A stretch of DNA of 64,000 bases from contig NZ_FMZA01000001.1 of NCBI RefSeq assembly GCF_900102685.1, positions 124,001-188,000 of the forward strand, given 5' to 3'. The notes beneath the pieces were generated by a model, which saw only the letters and a list, made by a program, of their open reading frames with translations, was not told where the DNA came from and made no database searches. Origin of the DNA: Melghirimyces thermohalophilus (GTDB taxonomy: Bacteria > Bacillota > Bacilli > Thermoactinomycetales > DSM-45169). Below, in pieces: positions 7,767-16,023 of this stretch. Position numbers and translations under genes: made by a program. Each line of letters opens with the position of its first letter. Within the stretch, counting starts at the first letter, position 1.

Positions 7767-8510
7767 ATGGAAACACTGCGCTGGGAACGGCGCGATGGCG
7801 TCGGATGGATCTTCTTCAATCGTCCGGAAGTTCGGAATGCGGTCAATCTGCGCATGATGGATGAACTGGAAGAATGGATCGAACAGTGGGGGAGCGATCC
7901 GACGTTCAAGGTACTGGTATTTGCCGGTGACGAGAAGGCCTTTGTCTCCGGCGGAGATCTCGAGGAGTTTCGTCGACTGACGACGGAAGAGGCGGTCTTC
8001 CCTGTGATGGCTCGCATGGGCCGCTTGCTGGAGAAAGTTCGTTCCCTGGGTAAACCGACAGTAGCCGCGGTGCGAGGGACAGCCGTAGGTGGCGGATGTG
8101 AAATTGCCGCCTCCTGTGATTTTCGCGTCGCCTCCCAACAAGCGGTGTTCGGCTTTGTCCAGTCCCGGCTCGGGATCACTACCGGTTGGGGAGGAGGCAG
8201 CCGCCTGTTCGAGCAGCTGCCCAAAAGCCAGGCCCTCTATCTTTTGTTGAGCGGAAAGCGTGTCGATGCTCGCCTGCTTCAGCAATGGGGTTGGATCATA
8301 AAATTGTTTCCCGAAGAGAATTTCCTTACCTCGGTGCAGTCTTTTGCCCAAGAGCTGGCCCAGGCACCGGCCGAAGTGATCAAAGCCTATATGGAAATGG
8401 CCAGCGGAGGGTGGGTGGATCCAGTCGATCGGGAAGCCCGCTATTGCGCTCGGCTGTGGGAAACGGAGGAACATCTTCGCGCCATGGATGCTTTTCTCAA
8501 CCGATCTTGA
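7767..8510 (+). CDS. Crotonase-family protein lacking one catalytic glutamate
   Basis: This 247-residue enoyl-CoA hydratase/isomerase superfamily member is likely cytoplasmic and CoA-thioester-binding. The oxyanion-hole segments are present (FVSGGDLEEF, RGTAVGGGCEIAASCDFR). Glu112, equivalent to rat crotonase Glu144, is present. The second glutamate (rat Glu164) is replaced by Gln132 in FGFVQSRLGITTGWGG. Classical hydratases need both, so hydration of enoyl-CoA is unlikely. The GWGG motif instead recalls ethylmalonyl-CoA decarboxylase-type members, which act in metabolite repair. It is transcribed alone, with its own terminator. Confidence 0.82.
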   Translation: METLRWERRDGVGWIFFNRPEVRNAVNLRMMDELEEWIEQWGSDPTFKVLVFAGDEKAFVSGGDLEEFRRLTTEEAVFPVMARMGRLLEKVRSLGKPTVAAVRGTAVGGGCEIAASCDFRVASQQAVFGFVQSRLGITTGWGGGSRLFEQLPKSQALYLLLSGKRVDARLLQQWGWIIKLFPEENFLTSVQSFAQELAQAPAEVIKAYMEMASGGWVDPVDREARYCARLWETEEHLRAMDAFLNRS

Positions 8511-8516
8511 GCAGGA

Positions 8517-8550
8517 AGAGAGCCCGCCAAATGAGCGGGCTCTCTCTTTA
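8517..8550 (+). terminator. Intrinsic terminator after the crotonase gene
   Basis: A perfect 11-bp stem AGAGAGCCCGC/GCGGGCTCTCT closes a seven-base loop and ends in CTTTA. It begins seven bases past the stop. Confidence 0.8.
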
Positions 8551-8566
8551 GGGGGACAGACTCCAT

Positions 8567-8615
8567 GTATAGGAAGAACGGGTTTCGGTTATAAGAAATA
8601 GTAGTTACATATACT
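8567..8615 (+). promoter_or_regulatory. Candidate sporulation promoter(s) before gerR
   Basis: GTATA, 15 bases, then GGTTATAAGA (8587-8596) agrees with the sigma-F/sigma-G pattern GYWTA-N15/16-GGNNANAHTR at all but one position. CATATACT at 8608-8615 also fits a sigma-E -10 at seven of eight positions, with no clear -35. B. subtilis gerR is a sigma-E gene, so which factor acts here is open. Confidence 0.35.
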
Positions 8616-8700
8616 ACGGTTTATAGCAAATGCATACAAATAGATCAAACCCGCAGCATGCCGTAAATCGGTTGATCAAGGATTGGAGGTTTTCGGGCTT

Positions 8701-9321
8701 ATGGCTGTGAAAAGACAGGATGCGTGGACACCGGATGATGACCTGGTGTTGGCGGAAGTGACGCTTCGACATATCCGGGAAGGGGGGACCCAGCTGAACG
8801 CTTTCGAAGAGGTAGCGGAAAAGTTGGGGCGTACGCCCGCTGCCTGTGGCTTTCGTTGGAACAGTCTGGTGCGGAAAAAATATGAAGCCGCGATTCAAAT
8901 CGCGAAAGCGCAGCGGCAAAAGAAAAAGCAGAAGACGCAATCGGTGCGGCACCGGGCTGGCGGCGGCGGGGAGTTAGAACTGGGGCAGGACCGGATCGCT
9001 TCACTTGATGCGATTATCCGCTTTTTGCGCCAGCATAAATCAGAAGTGATGGAGATGAAAAAACGGCAGCAGGATCTGGAAAAAGAGTTGGAAGAACAGG
9101 AAGAGAAGCTGCAGCTTCTCGGTCAGGAAAACGAGGAGATGAAAGGGCGTCTCAATCATGTCCAGACCGATTATCGCGTGGTCAATGATGATTATAAAGC
9201 CCTGATCCAGATTATGGACCGTGCGAGAAAGCTCGCCCTTTTAGAAGAGGAGGAGGAGCCTGAATCCAAGGCTAAATTCCGAATGGAATCCAATGGTAAT
9301 CTGGAGCGTATGGATAAATGA
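8701..9321 (+). CDS. gerR: RsfA/GerR-family sporulation regulator (YlbO)
   Basis: This is a 206-residue DNA-binding protein. The N-terminal Myb/SANT-like region reads [39 protein letters not shown] and [19 protein letters not shown], all hallmarks of the RsfA/YlbO family. A basic tract ([10 protein letters not shown]) follows. A long coiled coil occupies the C-terminal half, rich in Glu/Lys/Gln around residues 100-170. ATG 8701 has GGAGG 11 bases upstream. The next gene is ylbP and panE, bshC and mraZ lie further on, the same order as in B. subtilis, so I prefer ylbO (gerR) over rsfA. GerR tunes mother-cell gene expression during sporulation. Confidence 0.83.
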   Translation: MAVKRQDAWTPDDDLVLAEVTLRHIREGGTQLNAFEEVAEKLGRTPAACGFRWNSLVRKKYEAAIQIAKAQRQKKKQKTQSVRHRAGGGGELELGQDRIASLDAIIRFLRQHKSEVMEMKKRQQDLEKELEEQEEKLQLLGQENEEMKGRLNHVQTDYRVVNDDYKALIQIMDRARKLALLEEEEEPESKAKFRMESNGNLERMDK

Positions 9322-9346
9322 ACGGGGTGTTTGTGGCCTGCAAATA

Positions 9347-9395
9347 TAAAAAAGAGAAACCCAGCTCAAGTGACGGCGGGTTTCTCTTTTTATAG
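9347..9395. terminator. Bidirectional terminator between gerR and ylbP
   Basis: AAAAGAGAAACCC pairs with GGGTTTCTCTTTT, with A and T tracts on the two sides. The two flanking genes converge on it. Confidence 0.85.
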
Positions 9396-9413
9396 TTTTG
9401 GCACAGCAGGGCT

Positions 9414-9887
9414 TCAGTTTTGCAGTTGAACACCTGAAGGCAACCAGACAAAGGGGTTCTCCCCGCGATCCCGTACCGGATCATAATTTACCGGTTTGAA
9501 GCCCATTTTCTTCCAAAACTCATCGGAGCGGCAGCGGGCGTTGGTTTTGATGGGCAGTCCGAATGTCTTGGCGTGATTGACCAGAGCCGTACCGTAATCT
9601 TGTTCCCGGTATTGAGGGAGCACTTCCAGTTTCCACAATTCATAGTAATCCTGGGGCGGGTCAAAGTAGCGGTCGTATTTACCGTCAATTCGGTACAGGC
9701 TGATGCGGGCGACCAGTTGCCCGTCCACATAGATTCCGTAAAAGGGGGAGTTGCTGTCGTTTTCAATAATGTTGGCTTGCAGGTCTTCCAGCATGGACAG
9801 CTCTTGCAAACCGTATTCCCGGAACTTTTGAAACTCTTCCAACGTTTTGTAATTGATTTTCAACCGTTCCACCTTCGGTGTGCTCAT
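9414..9887 (-). CDS. ylbP: GNAT N-acetyltransferase YlbP
   Basis: This 157-residue GCN5-type acetyltransferase is close to B. subtilis YlbP. Shared blocks are VERLKINYKTLEEFQKFREYG (extended opening), ELSMLEDLQANIIENDSNSP, FYGIYVDGQLVARISLY, the acetyl-CoA region LEVLPQYREQDYGTALV, and the C-terminal DPVRDRGENPFVWLP. The acceptor is unknown. The start is preceded by AAAGGAG. On the minus strand a TATAAT (9937-9942) lies about 50 bases upstream, without a good -35. Its place next to gerR matches the Bacillus gene order. Confidence 0.9.
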   Translation of the reverse strand: MSTPKVERLKINYKTLEEFQKFREYGLQELSMLEDLQANIIENDSNSPFYGIYVDGQLVARISLYRIDGKYDRYFDPPQDYYELWKLEVLPQYREQDYGTALVNHAKTFGLPIKTNARCRSDEFWKKMGFKPVNYDPVRDRGENPFVWLPSGVQLQN

Positions 9888-10169
9888 CGAAAGAATCTCC
9901 TTTCCGTCCCTATCCCTTCACCGTATTTCACTGTTTATTATACATGATTTTGCCTGCCTTTGCCTATGTGCCTGGCGACACACGGGAGCATTGGAGTAAA
10001 ATTCCTTCCTTTCAGGGGAGGATTTTCTGTGGAAATGGTCGAATGAATCTTGTGGATCTCACCGAAAAGTAAAGAAAAGAGTGGAGAGATCCAGCTGCCG
10101 CAGATCTAGACCAGAGAGGGCAGATAGCCCCGCGCGACAGCTAAGACCATGTGATAGTGAGGTGAATCG
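9888..10169. other. Intergenic region between ylbP and the yng-like operon
   Basis: This is a divergent 282-base gap. It holds the ylbP -10 element (TATAAT on the minus strand, 9937-9942). A hairpin AAAATTCCTTCC/GGGGAGGATTTT lies at about 9999-10029. The operon's ribosome-binding site (GAGGTGA) is at its end. I see no convincing promoter for the operon and no clear fatty-acid-regulator palindrome. Confidence 0.4.
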
Positions 10170-11525
10170 ATGAAAATAAAAAAACTGTTGATCGCCAACC
10201 GGGGGGAGATCGCCCGCCGGATTATCCGGACGTGTCGGGAAAGGGGGATTCCGACGGTCGCCGTCTACTCCGAAGCGGACGGGGATCTCCCTTTTGTCCG
10301 AGAAGCGGATGAAGCGGTTGAAATCGGCCCCCCGCCGGTAGCCAAAAGTTATCTCAACCAGGAGGCCCTCCTGAAGGCGGCTCGCGATACGGGTGCCAAT
10401 GCCGTTCACCCCGGGTACGGCCTGTTGTCTGAAAATGCCGCCTTTGCCCGTCAGGTGGAAGCAGAGGGTCTGATCTTTGTCGGTCCCCCGCCCCAGGTGA
10501 TTGCCAAAATGGGGGATAAGGTGACTGCCCGGCAAACCATGCAGGACGCGGGGGTCCCTGTGGTTCCTGGAACGGGAGACGTTCATACGCCCGAAGAGGC
10601 AATCCGGAAGGCGGAAGAGATCGGTTGGCCGGTAATGTTAAAGGCCAGCGCCGGCGGCGGCGGGATCGGAATGCAGGTACTGCGTGGTCCTGAGGAAGTG
10701 GAAAAAGCTTTTGCGACTGCCCAGGGGCGGGCGAAAGCATATTTTGGTGACGAAACGCTGTTTATGGAGCGGTTTATTCCTTCGCCACGCCATGTGGAGG
10801 TACAAATATTGGCAGACGGTGAGCGGACTTTGCATCTCTTTGAACGGGAGTGTTCCGTGCAACGGAGAAACCAGAAGGTGGTGGAGGAAAGCCCCTCTCC
10901 GTCCATCCGCCCCCAAACACGGGAGGGGCTTTGTCTAGCGGCAGTCCGTGCCGCTGAAGCCGTCGGTTACACTGGAGCGGGAACCGTTGAATTTTTGGTC
11001 GATCCCGATGAAAACTTCTATTTCTTAGAGATGAATACCCGCATTCAAGTAGAGCATCCTGTCACGGAGATGGTAACCGGTCTCGATCTGGTCTCCCTGC
11101 AGCTGGATATCGCGCAAGGGAAAGCCCTTTCCTTGGATCAGGAGGCGATTCGCACCCAGGGGCATGCGTTGGAGTTTCGAGTGTACGCTGAGGATCCTGA
11201 CCGTTTTTTACCTTCCCCGGGAACGCTGGAAGCTTTTGTACCGCCGTCAGGTGAAGGGATCCGTGTCGATGCAGGGGTGGAGTCCGGCTCCACTGTTACC
11301 CCTTTTTATGATCCCATGATCGCCAAATGCATCGTATATGGCAGGAACCGGGAGGAAGCCTTGGAGCGGAGCCGAGTGGCACTGGCTGATTTTGACGTTC
11401 GGGGCATCCAGTCCAATCTGCCCCTGTTGAGAGAGGTGCTGGACCGCCCGGAGTTTATCAGTGGACAATATGACACCCAACTCTTAGCAAACATCGATCA
11501 TGCAATCCGAGGTGATAAAAGATGA
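10170..11525 (+). CDS. yngH: Biotin carboxylase subunit of an acyl-CoA (3-methylcrotonyl-CoA) carboxylase
   Basis: This 451-residue ATP-grasp enzyme carboxylates biotin on the partner carrier protein using ATP and bicarbonate. The N-terminal domain starts KKLLIANRGEIARRIIRTCRE. The ATP-binding glycine loop is MLKASAGGGGIGMQ. ECSVQRRNQKVVEESPSP and EMNTRIQVEHPVTEMVTG carry the metal- and bicarbonate-binding residues. Length and gene order fit B. subtilis YngH rather than the housekeeping AccC. ATG 10170 follows GAGGTGA. The stop overlaps the carrier gene start (ATGA), so the two are translationally coupled. The exact acyl-CoA substrate is set by the carboxyltransferase encoded at the end of the operon. 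Confidence 0.92.
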   Translation: MKIKKLLIANRGEIARRIIRTCRERGIPTVAVYSEADGDLPFVREADEAVEIGPPPVAKSYLNQEALLKAARDTGANAVHPGYGLLSENAAFARQVEAEGLIFVGPPPQVIAKMGDKVTARQTMQDAGVPVVPGTGDVHTPEEAIRKAEEIGWPVMLKASAGGGGIGMQVLRGPEEVEKAFATAQGRAKAYFGDETLFMERFIPSPRHVEVQILADGERTLHLFERECSVQRRNQKVVEESPSPSIRPQTREGLCLAAVRAAEAVGYTGAGTVEFLVDPDENFYFLEMNTRIQVEHPVTEMVTGLDLVSLQLDIAQGKALSLDQEAIRTQGHALEFRVYAEDPDRFLPSPGTLEAFVPPSGEGIRVDAGVESGSTVTPFYDPMIAKCIVYGRNREEALERSRVALADFDVRGIQSNLPLLREVLDRPEFISGQYDTQLLANIDHAIRGDKR

Positions 11526-11737
11526 AAACCATTCAGGCGACAATGGCAGGAACAGTGTTACAGGTATTGGTGGGAGAAGGAGATCTGGTGGAACCGGGTC
11601 AGGATGTGGCTGTGCTGGAGTCGATGAAGATGGAGGTTCCGGTTCAGGCTGACCACGGTGGCAAAGTGTCAGCGGTAAAAGCGGAAGTGGGCAGCTTTGT
11701 CAATGACGGGGACACTCTGGTCGAATTGGATGGCTGA
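11522..11737 (+). CDS. yngHB: Biotin/lipoyl carrier protein (YngHB-like)
   Basis: This is a 71-residue stand-alone biotinyl domain. The target lysine lies in ESMKMEVPV, preceded by the PGQDVAVL strand and followed by GSFVNDGDTLVELDG, which makes the flattened beta-barrel. It shuttles carboxybiotin between the YngH-like and YngE-like subunits. The usual Ala of AMKM is Ser here, which is seen in some carrier domains. The start overlaps the biotin-carboxylase stop by four bases. Confidence 0.92.
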   Translation: MKTIQATMAGTVLQVLVGEGDLVEPGQDVAVLESMKMEVPVQADHGGKVSAVKAEVGSFVNDGDTLVELDG

Positions 11738-11756
11738 GGAAAGGAGGTAAGCGCCG

Positions 11757-12674
11757 GTGCAAGAAGTAACCCTGGTGGAAGTGGGTTTGCGGGATGGGCT
11801 ACAAAACGAAGCGACGCCTCTATCCACCGCGATGAAAAGGGAGCTTGCCGAGCGGCTGATCGCCGCGGGGGTAAAGGAGATGGAGGTAACCTCCTTCGTC
11901 CATCCCCGGTGGATTCCCCAATTGGCTGATGCCGTCGATTTCGCCTGTTCCTTGCCCGAGCGGTCAGATGTCTGTTATCGGGCTTTGGTGCCTAACCGGA
12001 AAGGGTTGGAGCGAGCCCTCGCTACCCCTATCGACGAATATGCCGTCTTTCTTTCCGCCAGTGAAAGCCATAACCGGAAAAATATCAACAAAGGGATCGC
12101 GGAGACATATCCGGTGCTGGAGGAAGTGGTAAAGGAAGCCCTCCACCAGGGCAAACGGGTGCGGGGTTATGTGTCCACGGTCTTCGGGTGTCCCTATGAA
12201 GGGGACGTTTCCGTCGGGCAGACGGTGGAAATTTGCGAGCGGCTCCTGAAGATGGGGGTTTATGAGATTTCCTTGGGTGACACGATCGGCGTCGCTACCC
12301 CGATTCAAGTGAAGGAAAAATTGAAAACCCTTACACGTCATGTGCCGCCGGAGCGGTTGGCCGGTCATTTCCATGATACCCGCGGAACGGCTCTGGTGAA
12401 TGCCTATGTGGCCCTGGAAGAGGGCATCACCACCTTGGATAGCGCCTTCGGAGGGATGGGCGGTTGTCCTTATGCCCCTGGGGCTGCCGGAAACGCGGCT
12501 ACAGAGGATATGGTCTATATGTTGGAAGGGATGGGGATTGACACGGGGATCGATCTGGACGCGTTATGTGAGGCTTCCCTTTTGGCGGAAAAAGCATTGG
12601 GAAAACCATTGCCGTCCAAGGTGCTTCAAAGTTTCTCAGCCACAAAACAGCAGCAGGAGGGGAAGGCTACATGA
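11757..12674 (+). CDS. yngG: Hydroxymethylglutaryl-CoA lyase
   Basis: This 305-residue TIM-barrel lyase cleaves 3-hydroxy-3-methylglutaryl-CoA to acetyl-CoA and acetoacetate, the last step of leucine breakdown. Visible signatures are VGLRDGLQNEATPL (metal and catalytic Arg-Asp), the metal-binding histidines in AGHFHDTRGTALVNAY, and the catalytic cysteine loop GGMGGCPYAPGAAGN. It uses a GTG start after AAAGGAGG. Its stop overlaps the next gene's ATG. B. subtilis YngG is the matching homologue, in the same operon position. Confidence 0.93.
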   Translation: MQEVTLVEVGLRDGLQNEATPLSTAMKRELAERLIAAGVKEMEVTSFVHPRWIPQLADAVDFACSLPERSDVCYRALVPNRKGLERALATPIDEYAVFLSASESHNRKNINKGIAETYPVLEEVVKEALHQGKRVRGYVSTVFGCPYEGDVSVGQTVEICERLLKMGVYEISLGDTIGVATPIQVKEKLKTLTRHVPPERLAGHFHDTRGTALVNAYVALEEGITTLDSAFGGMGGCPYAPGAAGNAATEDMVYMLEGMGIDTGIDLDALCEASLLAEKALGKPLPSKVLQSFSATKQQQEGKAT

Positions 12675-13447
12675 ACCAGGTGGAGTGGGAACGAAAAGAA
12701 GGCATTTCTGTGCTGACACTCAACCGGCCCGATGTATACAATGCGTTGAACCTGCCCGCCTTAGAAGAGTTGTCCGAGGTGGTCGACGAGCTCCGTTTTT
12801 CTAAAGCGACTCGGGTCGTCGTCATCACCGGGGCAGGTGACAAGGCCTTTTGCGCAGGGGCGGACCTTAAAGAACGGCGAGGCTTTACCGAGGATCAGGT
12901 GCGCCGCTACGTGCATACGATCCGCGAAACCTTCCACCGTTTATCCAAGTTGCCCCAGCCGGTGATCGCTGCCGTAAACGGGGTGGCTCTGGGCGGAGGC
13001 ATGGAACTGGCCCTGGCTTGCGATCTCCGAATCGCCGATGAACACGCTGTATTCGGTTTGACGGAAGCTTCCCTGGGCATCATTCCCGGCGCTGGCGGAA
13101 CGCAGCGTTTGGCCCGGTTGATCGGAAACACCCGAGCAAAAGAGCTGATTTTTACCGCACAAAGAATTACGGCTCAGGAAGCAGATGAATGGGGGATGTT
13201 AAACCGGGTAGTGGAAGGCGGTGCTGCGTTGGATGCCGCTTTGGAGATGGCTGCCCGCATCAATCAAAATGCCCCCCTCGCTCTTGCACAAGCCAAGTAC
13301 GCCATCGATAACGGATCTGAGGTCGATCTGGAGACCGGTCTGGCCATCGAATCACAAGCTTATGAAACCCTGATTCCCACCAAGGATCGGTTAGAAGGGC
13401 TCCACGCTTTTAAGGAGAAAAGAAAGCCAATCTACCTGGGCGAATAA
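12671..13447 (+). CDS. yngF: Enoyl-CoA hydratase, probably 3-methylglutaconyl-CoA hydratase
   Basis: This is a 258-residue crotonase. Both catalytic glutamates are present: one in VALGGGMELALACDLR, the other in FGLTEASLGIIPGAGGTQRL. Context places it at hydration of 3-methylglutaconyl-CoA to HMG-CoA, between the carboxylase and the lyase. The sequence matches B. subtilis YngF, including the unusual FGLTE instead of FxxPE. The ATG overlaps the yngG stop. It can be contrasted with the separate crotonase at 7767-8510, which lacks the second glutamate. Confidence 0.9.
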   Translation: MNQVEWERKEGISVLTLNRPDVYNALNLPALEELSEVVDELRFSKATRVVVITGAGDKAFCAGADLKERRGFTEDQVRRYVHTIRETFHRLSKLPQPVIAAVNGVALGGGMELALACDLRIADEHAVFGLTEASLGIIPGAGGTQRLARLIGNTRAKELIFTAQRITAQEADEWGMLNRVVEGGAALDAALEMAARINQNAPLALAQAKYAIDNGSEVDLETGLAIESQAYETLIPTKDRLEGLHAFKEKRKPIYLGE

Positions 13448-13465
13448 CTACGGGAGGGAGAAGCG

Positions 13466-15001
13466 ATGCAGGAGACGAAGGTGCAAAATTTGCAAGAGCA
13501 GGTGAAGAAAGTCCGTCAAGGGGGCGCTCCCAAATACCATGAAAAGTTAAAAAAACAAAACAAGTTGTTCGTCCGAGAACGGCTAGAGCTGTTATTGGAT
13601 GAGGAGCTTCAGATGGAGGACGGTTTGTTTGCCAACGCGACGGCAGAAAATCTCCCTGCCGACGGCGTCGTCTGCGGGATAGGAAAGATGAACGGACAGA
13701 CCGTTTGCGTCATGGCTAACGATTCGACGGTGAAAGCCGGCTCCTGGGGAGCCCGCACCGTGGAAAAAATCATTCGCATCCAGGAAACCGCGGAACGGAT
13801 GCGTGTGCCGCTGATCTATCTGGTGGACTCTGCCGGGGCCCGAATCACGGACCAGATTGAGATGTTTCCCGGACGGCGGGGAGCGGGAAGGATCTTTCAC
13901 AACCAAGTGAAACTCTCCGGAGTGGTGCCCCAGGTCTGCCTCCTTTTCGGGCCCTCCGCCGCAGGCGGAGCTTACATTCCCGCCTTTTGCGATGTGGTGA
14001 TCATGGTGGATAAAAACGCCAGCATGTACTTGGGATCGCCCCGTATGGCCGAGATGGTGATCGGGGAGAAGGTGTCCCTGGAGGAGATGGGCGGTGCTCG
14101 CATGCATTGCAGCATCAGCGGTTGCGGGGATGTTCTCGCGGCCGACGAGCACGAAGCGATCGCCTCCGCCCGGAAGTATCTCAGCTATTTTCCGGCTCGC
14201 TATAGTGAACGCCCCGCTACGATTGACGGAGTGAAGCCGGCAGCGGATGCCAAGAAAATTTCCGAGATTGTTCCTGAAAACCAAAATATCCCCTTCGATA
14301 TGATGGAATTGATCGACTCCCTGGTTGACGAAGGTTCTTTTTATGAAATCAAACAACTCTTCGCTAAGGAGTTGATCACCGGGCTCGCTCGTTTAGGCGG
14401 GAAGGTGGTCGGAATCATCGCCAACCAGCCCAAGGTGAAAGGAGGCGTATTGTTCGTCGATTCTGCGGACAAAGCGGCCCGTTTTATCACCCTTTGTGAC
14501 GCCTTTAACATTCCGCTCCTGTTTTTGGCCGACGTTCCCGGATTTATGATCGGGACTCAGACAGAGAGAGCAGGGATGATCCGGCACGGGGCCAAAATGA
14601 TCGCGGCTATGTCGGAAGCAACCGTACCCAAGATCTCCGTCGTGGTCCGAAAAGCTTACGGTGCGGGTCTCTACGCCATGGCGGGACCGGCCTTTGAGCC
14701 CGATTGTTGTCTTGCCCTGCCTACTGCTCAGATTGCGGTGATGGGACCGGAAGCTGCCGTCAATGCCGTTTATAGCAATAAGATCGCTGAACTGGATGGT
14801 GCGGAACGGGCCGAATTTATACAGCAAAAAAGGGAAGAGTACAAGGAGAACATCGATATTCAACGATTGGCCTCGGAATTGATCGTTGACGATATCGTGC
14901 CTCCGGATGATCTCAGGAATCAATTGATCGCCAGGATGGAAGCCTACGCCGACAAATCGGTAACATTCAGCCGACGCAGACATCCCGTCTACCCGGTTTG
15001 A
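13466..15001 (+). CDS. yngE: Acyl-CoA carboxylase carboxyltransferase subunit (methylcrotonyl-CoA carboxylase beta type)
   Basis: This 511-residue carboxyltransferase with two crotonase-like halves transfers CO2 from carboxybiotin to an acyl-CoA. The N-terminal half shows VYLVDSAGARI-type acyl-CoA binding (IYLVDSAGARITDQIEMFPG) and LLFGPSAAGGAYIPAFCD. The C-terminal half has FLADVPGFMIGTQTERAGMIRHGAKM and YGAGLYAMAGPAFEPD. Length and motifs fit the MCC/PCC beta family, and B. subtilis YngE is the positional homologue. The yngI (acyl-CoA synthetase) and yngJ (acyl-CoA dehydrogenase) genes of the B. subtilis operon are absent, so the acyl-CoA dehydrogenase must lie elsewhere. A GGGAGGGAGA ribosome-binding site precedes the ATG. 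Confidence 0.92.
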   Translation: MQETKVQNLQEQVKKVRQGGAPKYHEKLKKQNKLFVRERLELLLDEELQMEDGLFANATAENLPADGVVCGIGKMNGQTVCVMANDSTVKAGSWGARTVEKIIRIQETAERMRVPLIYLVDSAGARITDQIEMFPGRRGAGRIFHNQVKLSGVVPQVCLLFGPSAAGGAYIPAFCDVVIMVDKNASMYLGSPRMAEMVIGEKVSLEEMGGARMHCSISGCGDVLAADEHEAIASARKYLSYFPARYSERPATIDGVKPAADAKKISEIVPENQNIPFDMMELIDSLVDEGSFYEIKQLFAKELITGLARLGGKVVGIIANQPKVKGGVLFVDSADKAARFITLCDAFNIPLLFLADVPGFMIGTQTERAGMIRHGAKMIAAMSEATVPKISVVVRKAYGAGLYAMAGPAFEPDCCLALPTAQIAVMGPEAAVNAVYSNKIAELDGAERAEFIQQKREEYKENIDIQRLASELIVDDIVPPDDLRNQLIARMEAYADKSVTFSRRRHPVYPV

Positions 15002-15020
15002 AGACGGAAGGCACCTGCTG

Positions 15021-15057
15021 ATTCCCCTCACATGTGGAGAGGGGAATCTGTTATTAT
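15021..15057 (+). terminator. Hairpin after the yng-like operon
   Basis: A perfect 10-bp stem GATTCCCCTC/GAGGGGAATC has a nine-base loop. It ends in TGTTATTAT, a weak T tract, so the terminator is plausible but not strong. Confidence 0.55.
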
Positions 15058-15077
15058 ATGGGGGATGGGGGGTGGGC

Positions 15078-15998
15078 ATGTTGCGGATTGGCGTCTGGGG
15101 CGGAGGGGCGATCGGACTTCTGTGGGCCGGCCGCCTGTGCCGACTCTTTCCGGAAACATGGGTGATAACGCGGAGCCGGGAGCAACGGGATCTGCTCCGT
15201 TCACAAGGCTTGATCTGGACCGATCAACAAGGGAAGTCACTCCAGGTGCATCCGCATGTGGAGTGGTCCGGAGGGAATCATCTGCCCGCCTTCGATGTCA
15301 TCTTTTTGACAGTGAAACAGACGGTGGTCGCCGAGGTGCTCCCGCTGCTGTCTGCTCTCTCCCCTTCCCCTGATATTTGGCTGTGGCAAAACGGATTGGG
15401 GGTGGAGGACAGGACAGGATCCATGCGCCTGGTTCGCGTGGTCACATCAGAAGGAGCCCTCCGCTTGGGACCAGGTCAGGTGCAGCACACGGGTACTGGC
15501 TCCACCTATATCGGTCCGGTATGCAGAGAGGAAATGCCTGGGAATTCCGCTCGGCTGGTCCGGAAGCTGGCCGCCGCCGGAATGCCGGTTTCATTCGATC
15601 CGGATATCGACCGCCGGGTGTGGGTGAAACTGGCCGTTAACTGTGTGATTAATCCACTGGCCGCCTTATGGAACATCCCCAACGGGAGACTGTCTAAACA
15701 GGCCGGATTTACCCGTTGGATGGAGGGGCTCCTGGAGGAAGTAGTCCAGGTGGCGGCGGCGGAAGGATGGATCTTCTCCAAGAAGGAATTGACGGATCAA
15801 ATTGAAACGGTGTGTCGATTAACAGCGTCGAACCGGTCATCGATGTTGCAGGACCTCTCCCGTGGAAAGCGCACCGAGGTGGATTTTATCAACGGTGCAG
15901 TGGCAGACAGAGGGGAGCGGCACGGTATTCCCACCCCTCTCAACCGCCGGCTGATTGGCCTCATCCATCAGGCGGAGAAAGAGCGGAAACTGCTGTAG
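15078..15998 (+). CDS. panE: 2-dehydropantoate 2-reductase
   Basis: This 306-residue ketopantoate reductase-family enzyme catalyses the NADPH-dependent step to pantoate in pantothenate/CoA synthesis. The opening is RIGVWGGGAIGLLWAGRL, the NADP-binding Rossmann loop. VFLTVKQTV carries the substrate-site lysine. VKLAVNCVINPLAAL is the characteristic C-terminal-domain motif. ATG 15078 was chosen over GTG 15072. Position before bshC and after ylbP matches the ylbQ/panE slot of B. subtilis. The sequence is somewhat divergent, so a related ketoreductase cannot be excluded. Confidence 0.82.
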   Translation: MLRIGVWGGGAIGLLWAGRLCRLFPETWVITRSREQRDLLRSQGLIWTDQQGKSLQVHPHVEWSGGNHLPAFDVIFLTVKQTVVAEVLPLLSALSPSPDIWLWQNGLGVEDRTGSMRLVRVVTSEGALRLGPGQVQHTGTGSTYIGPVCREEMPGNSARLVRKLAAAGMPVSFDPDIDRRVWVKLAVNCVINPLAALWNIPNGRLSKQAGFTRWMEGLLEEVVQVAAAEGWIFSKKELTDQIETVCRLTASNRSSMLQDLSRGKRTEVDFINGAVADRGERHGIPTPLNRRLIGLIHQAEKERKLL

Positions 15999-16023
15999 GG
16001 TTGAAATTGGAGGCGATGGACCG

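Noticed and set aside
7719-8474. 251-codon minus-strand frame
   Set aside because: Antisense to the crotonase gene; only the + strand protein has a known fold.
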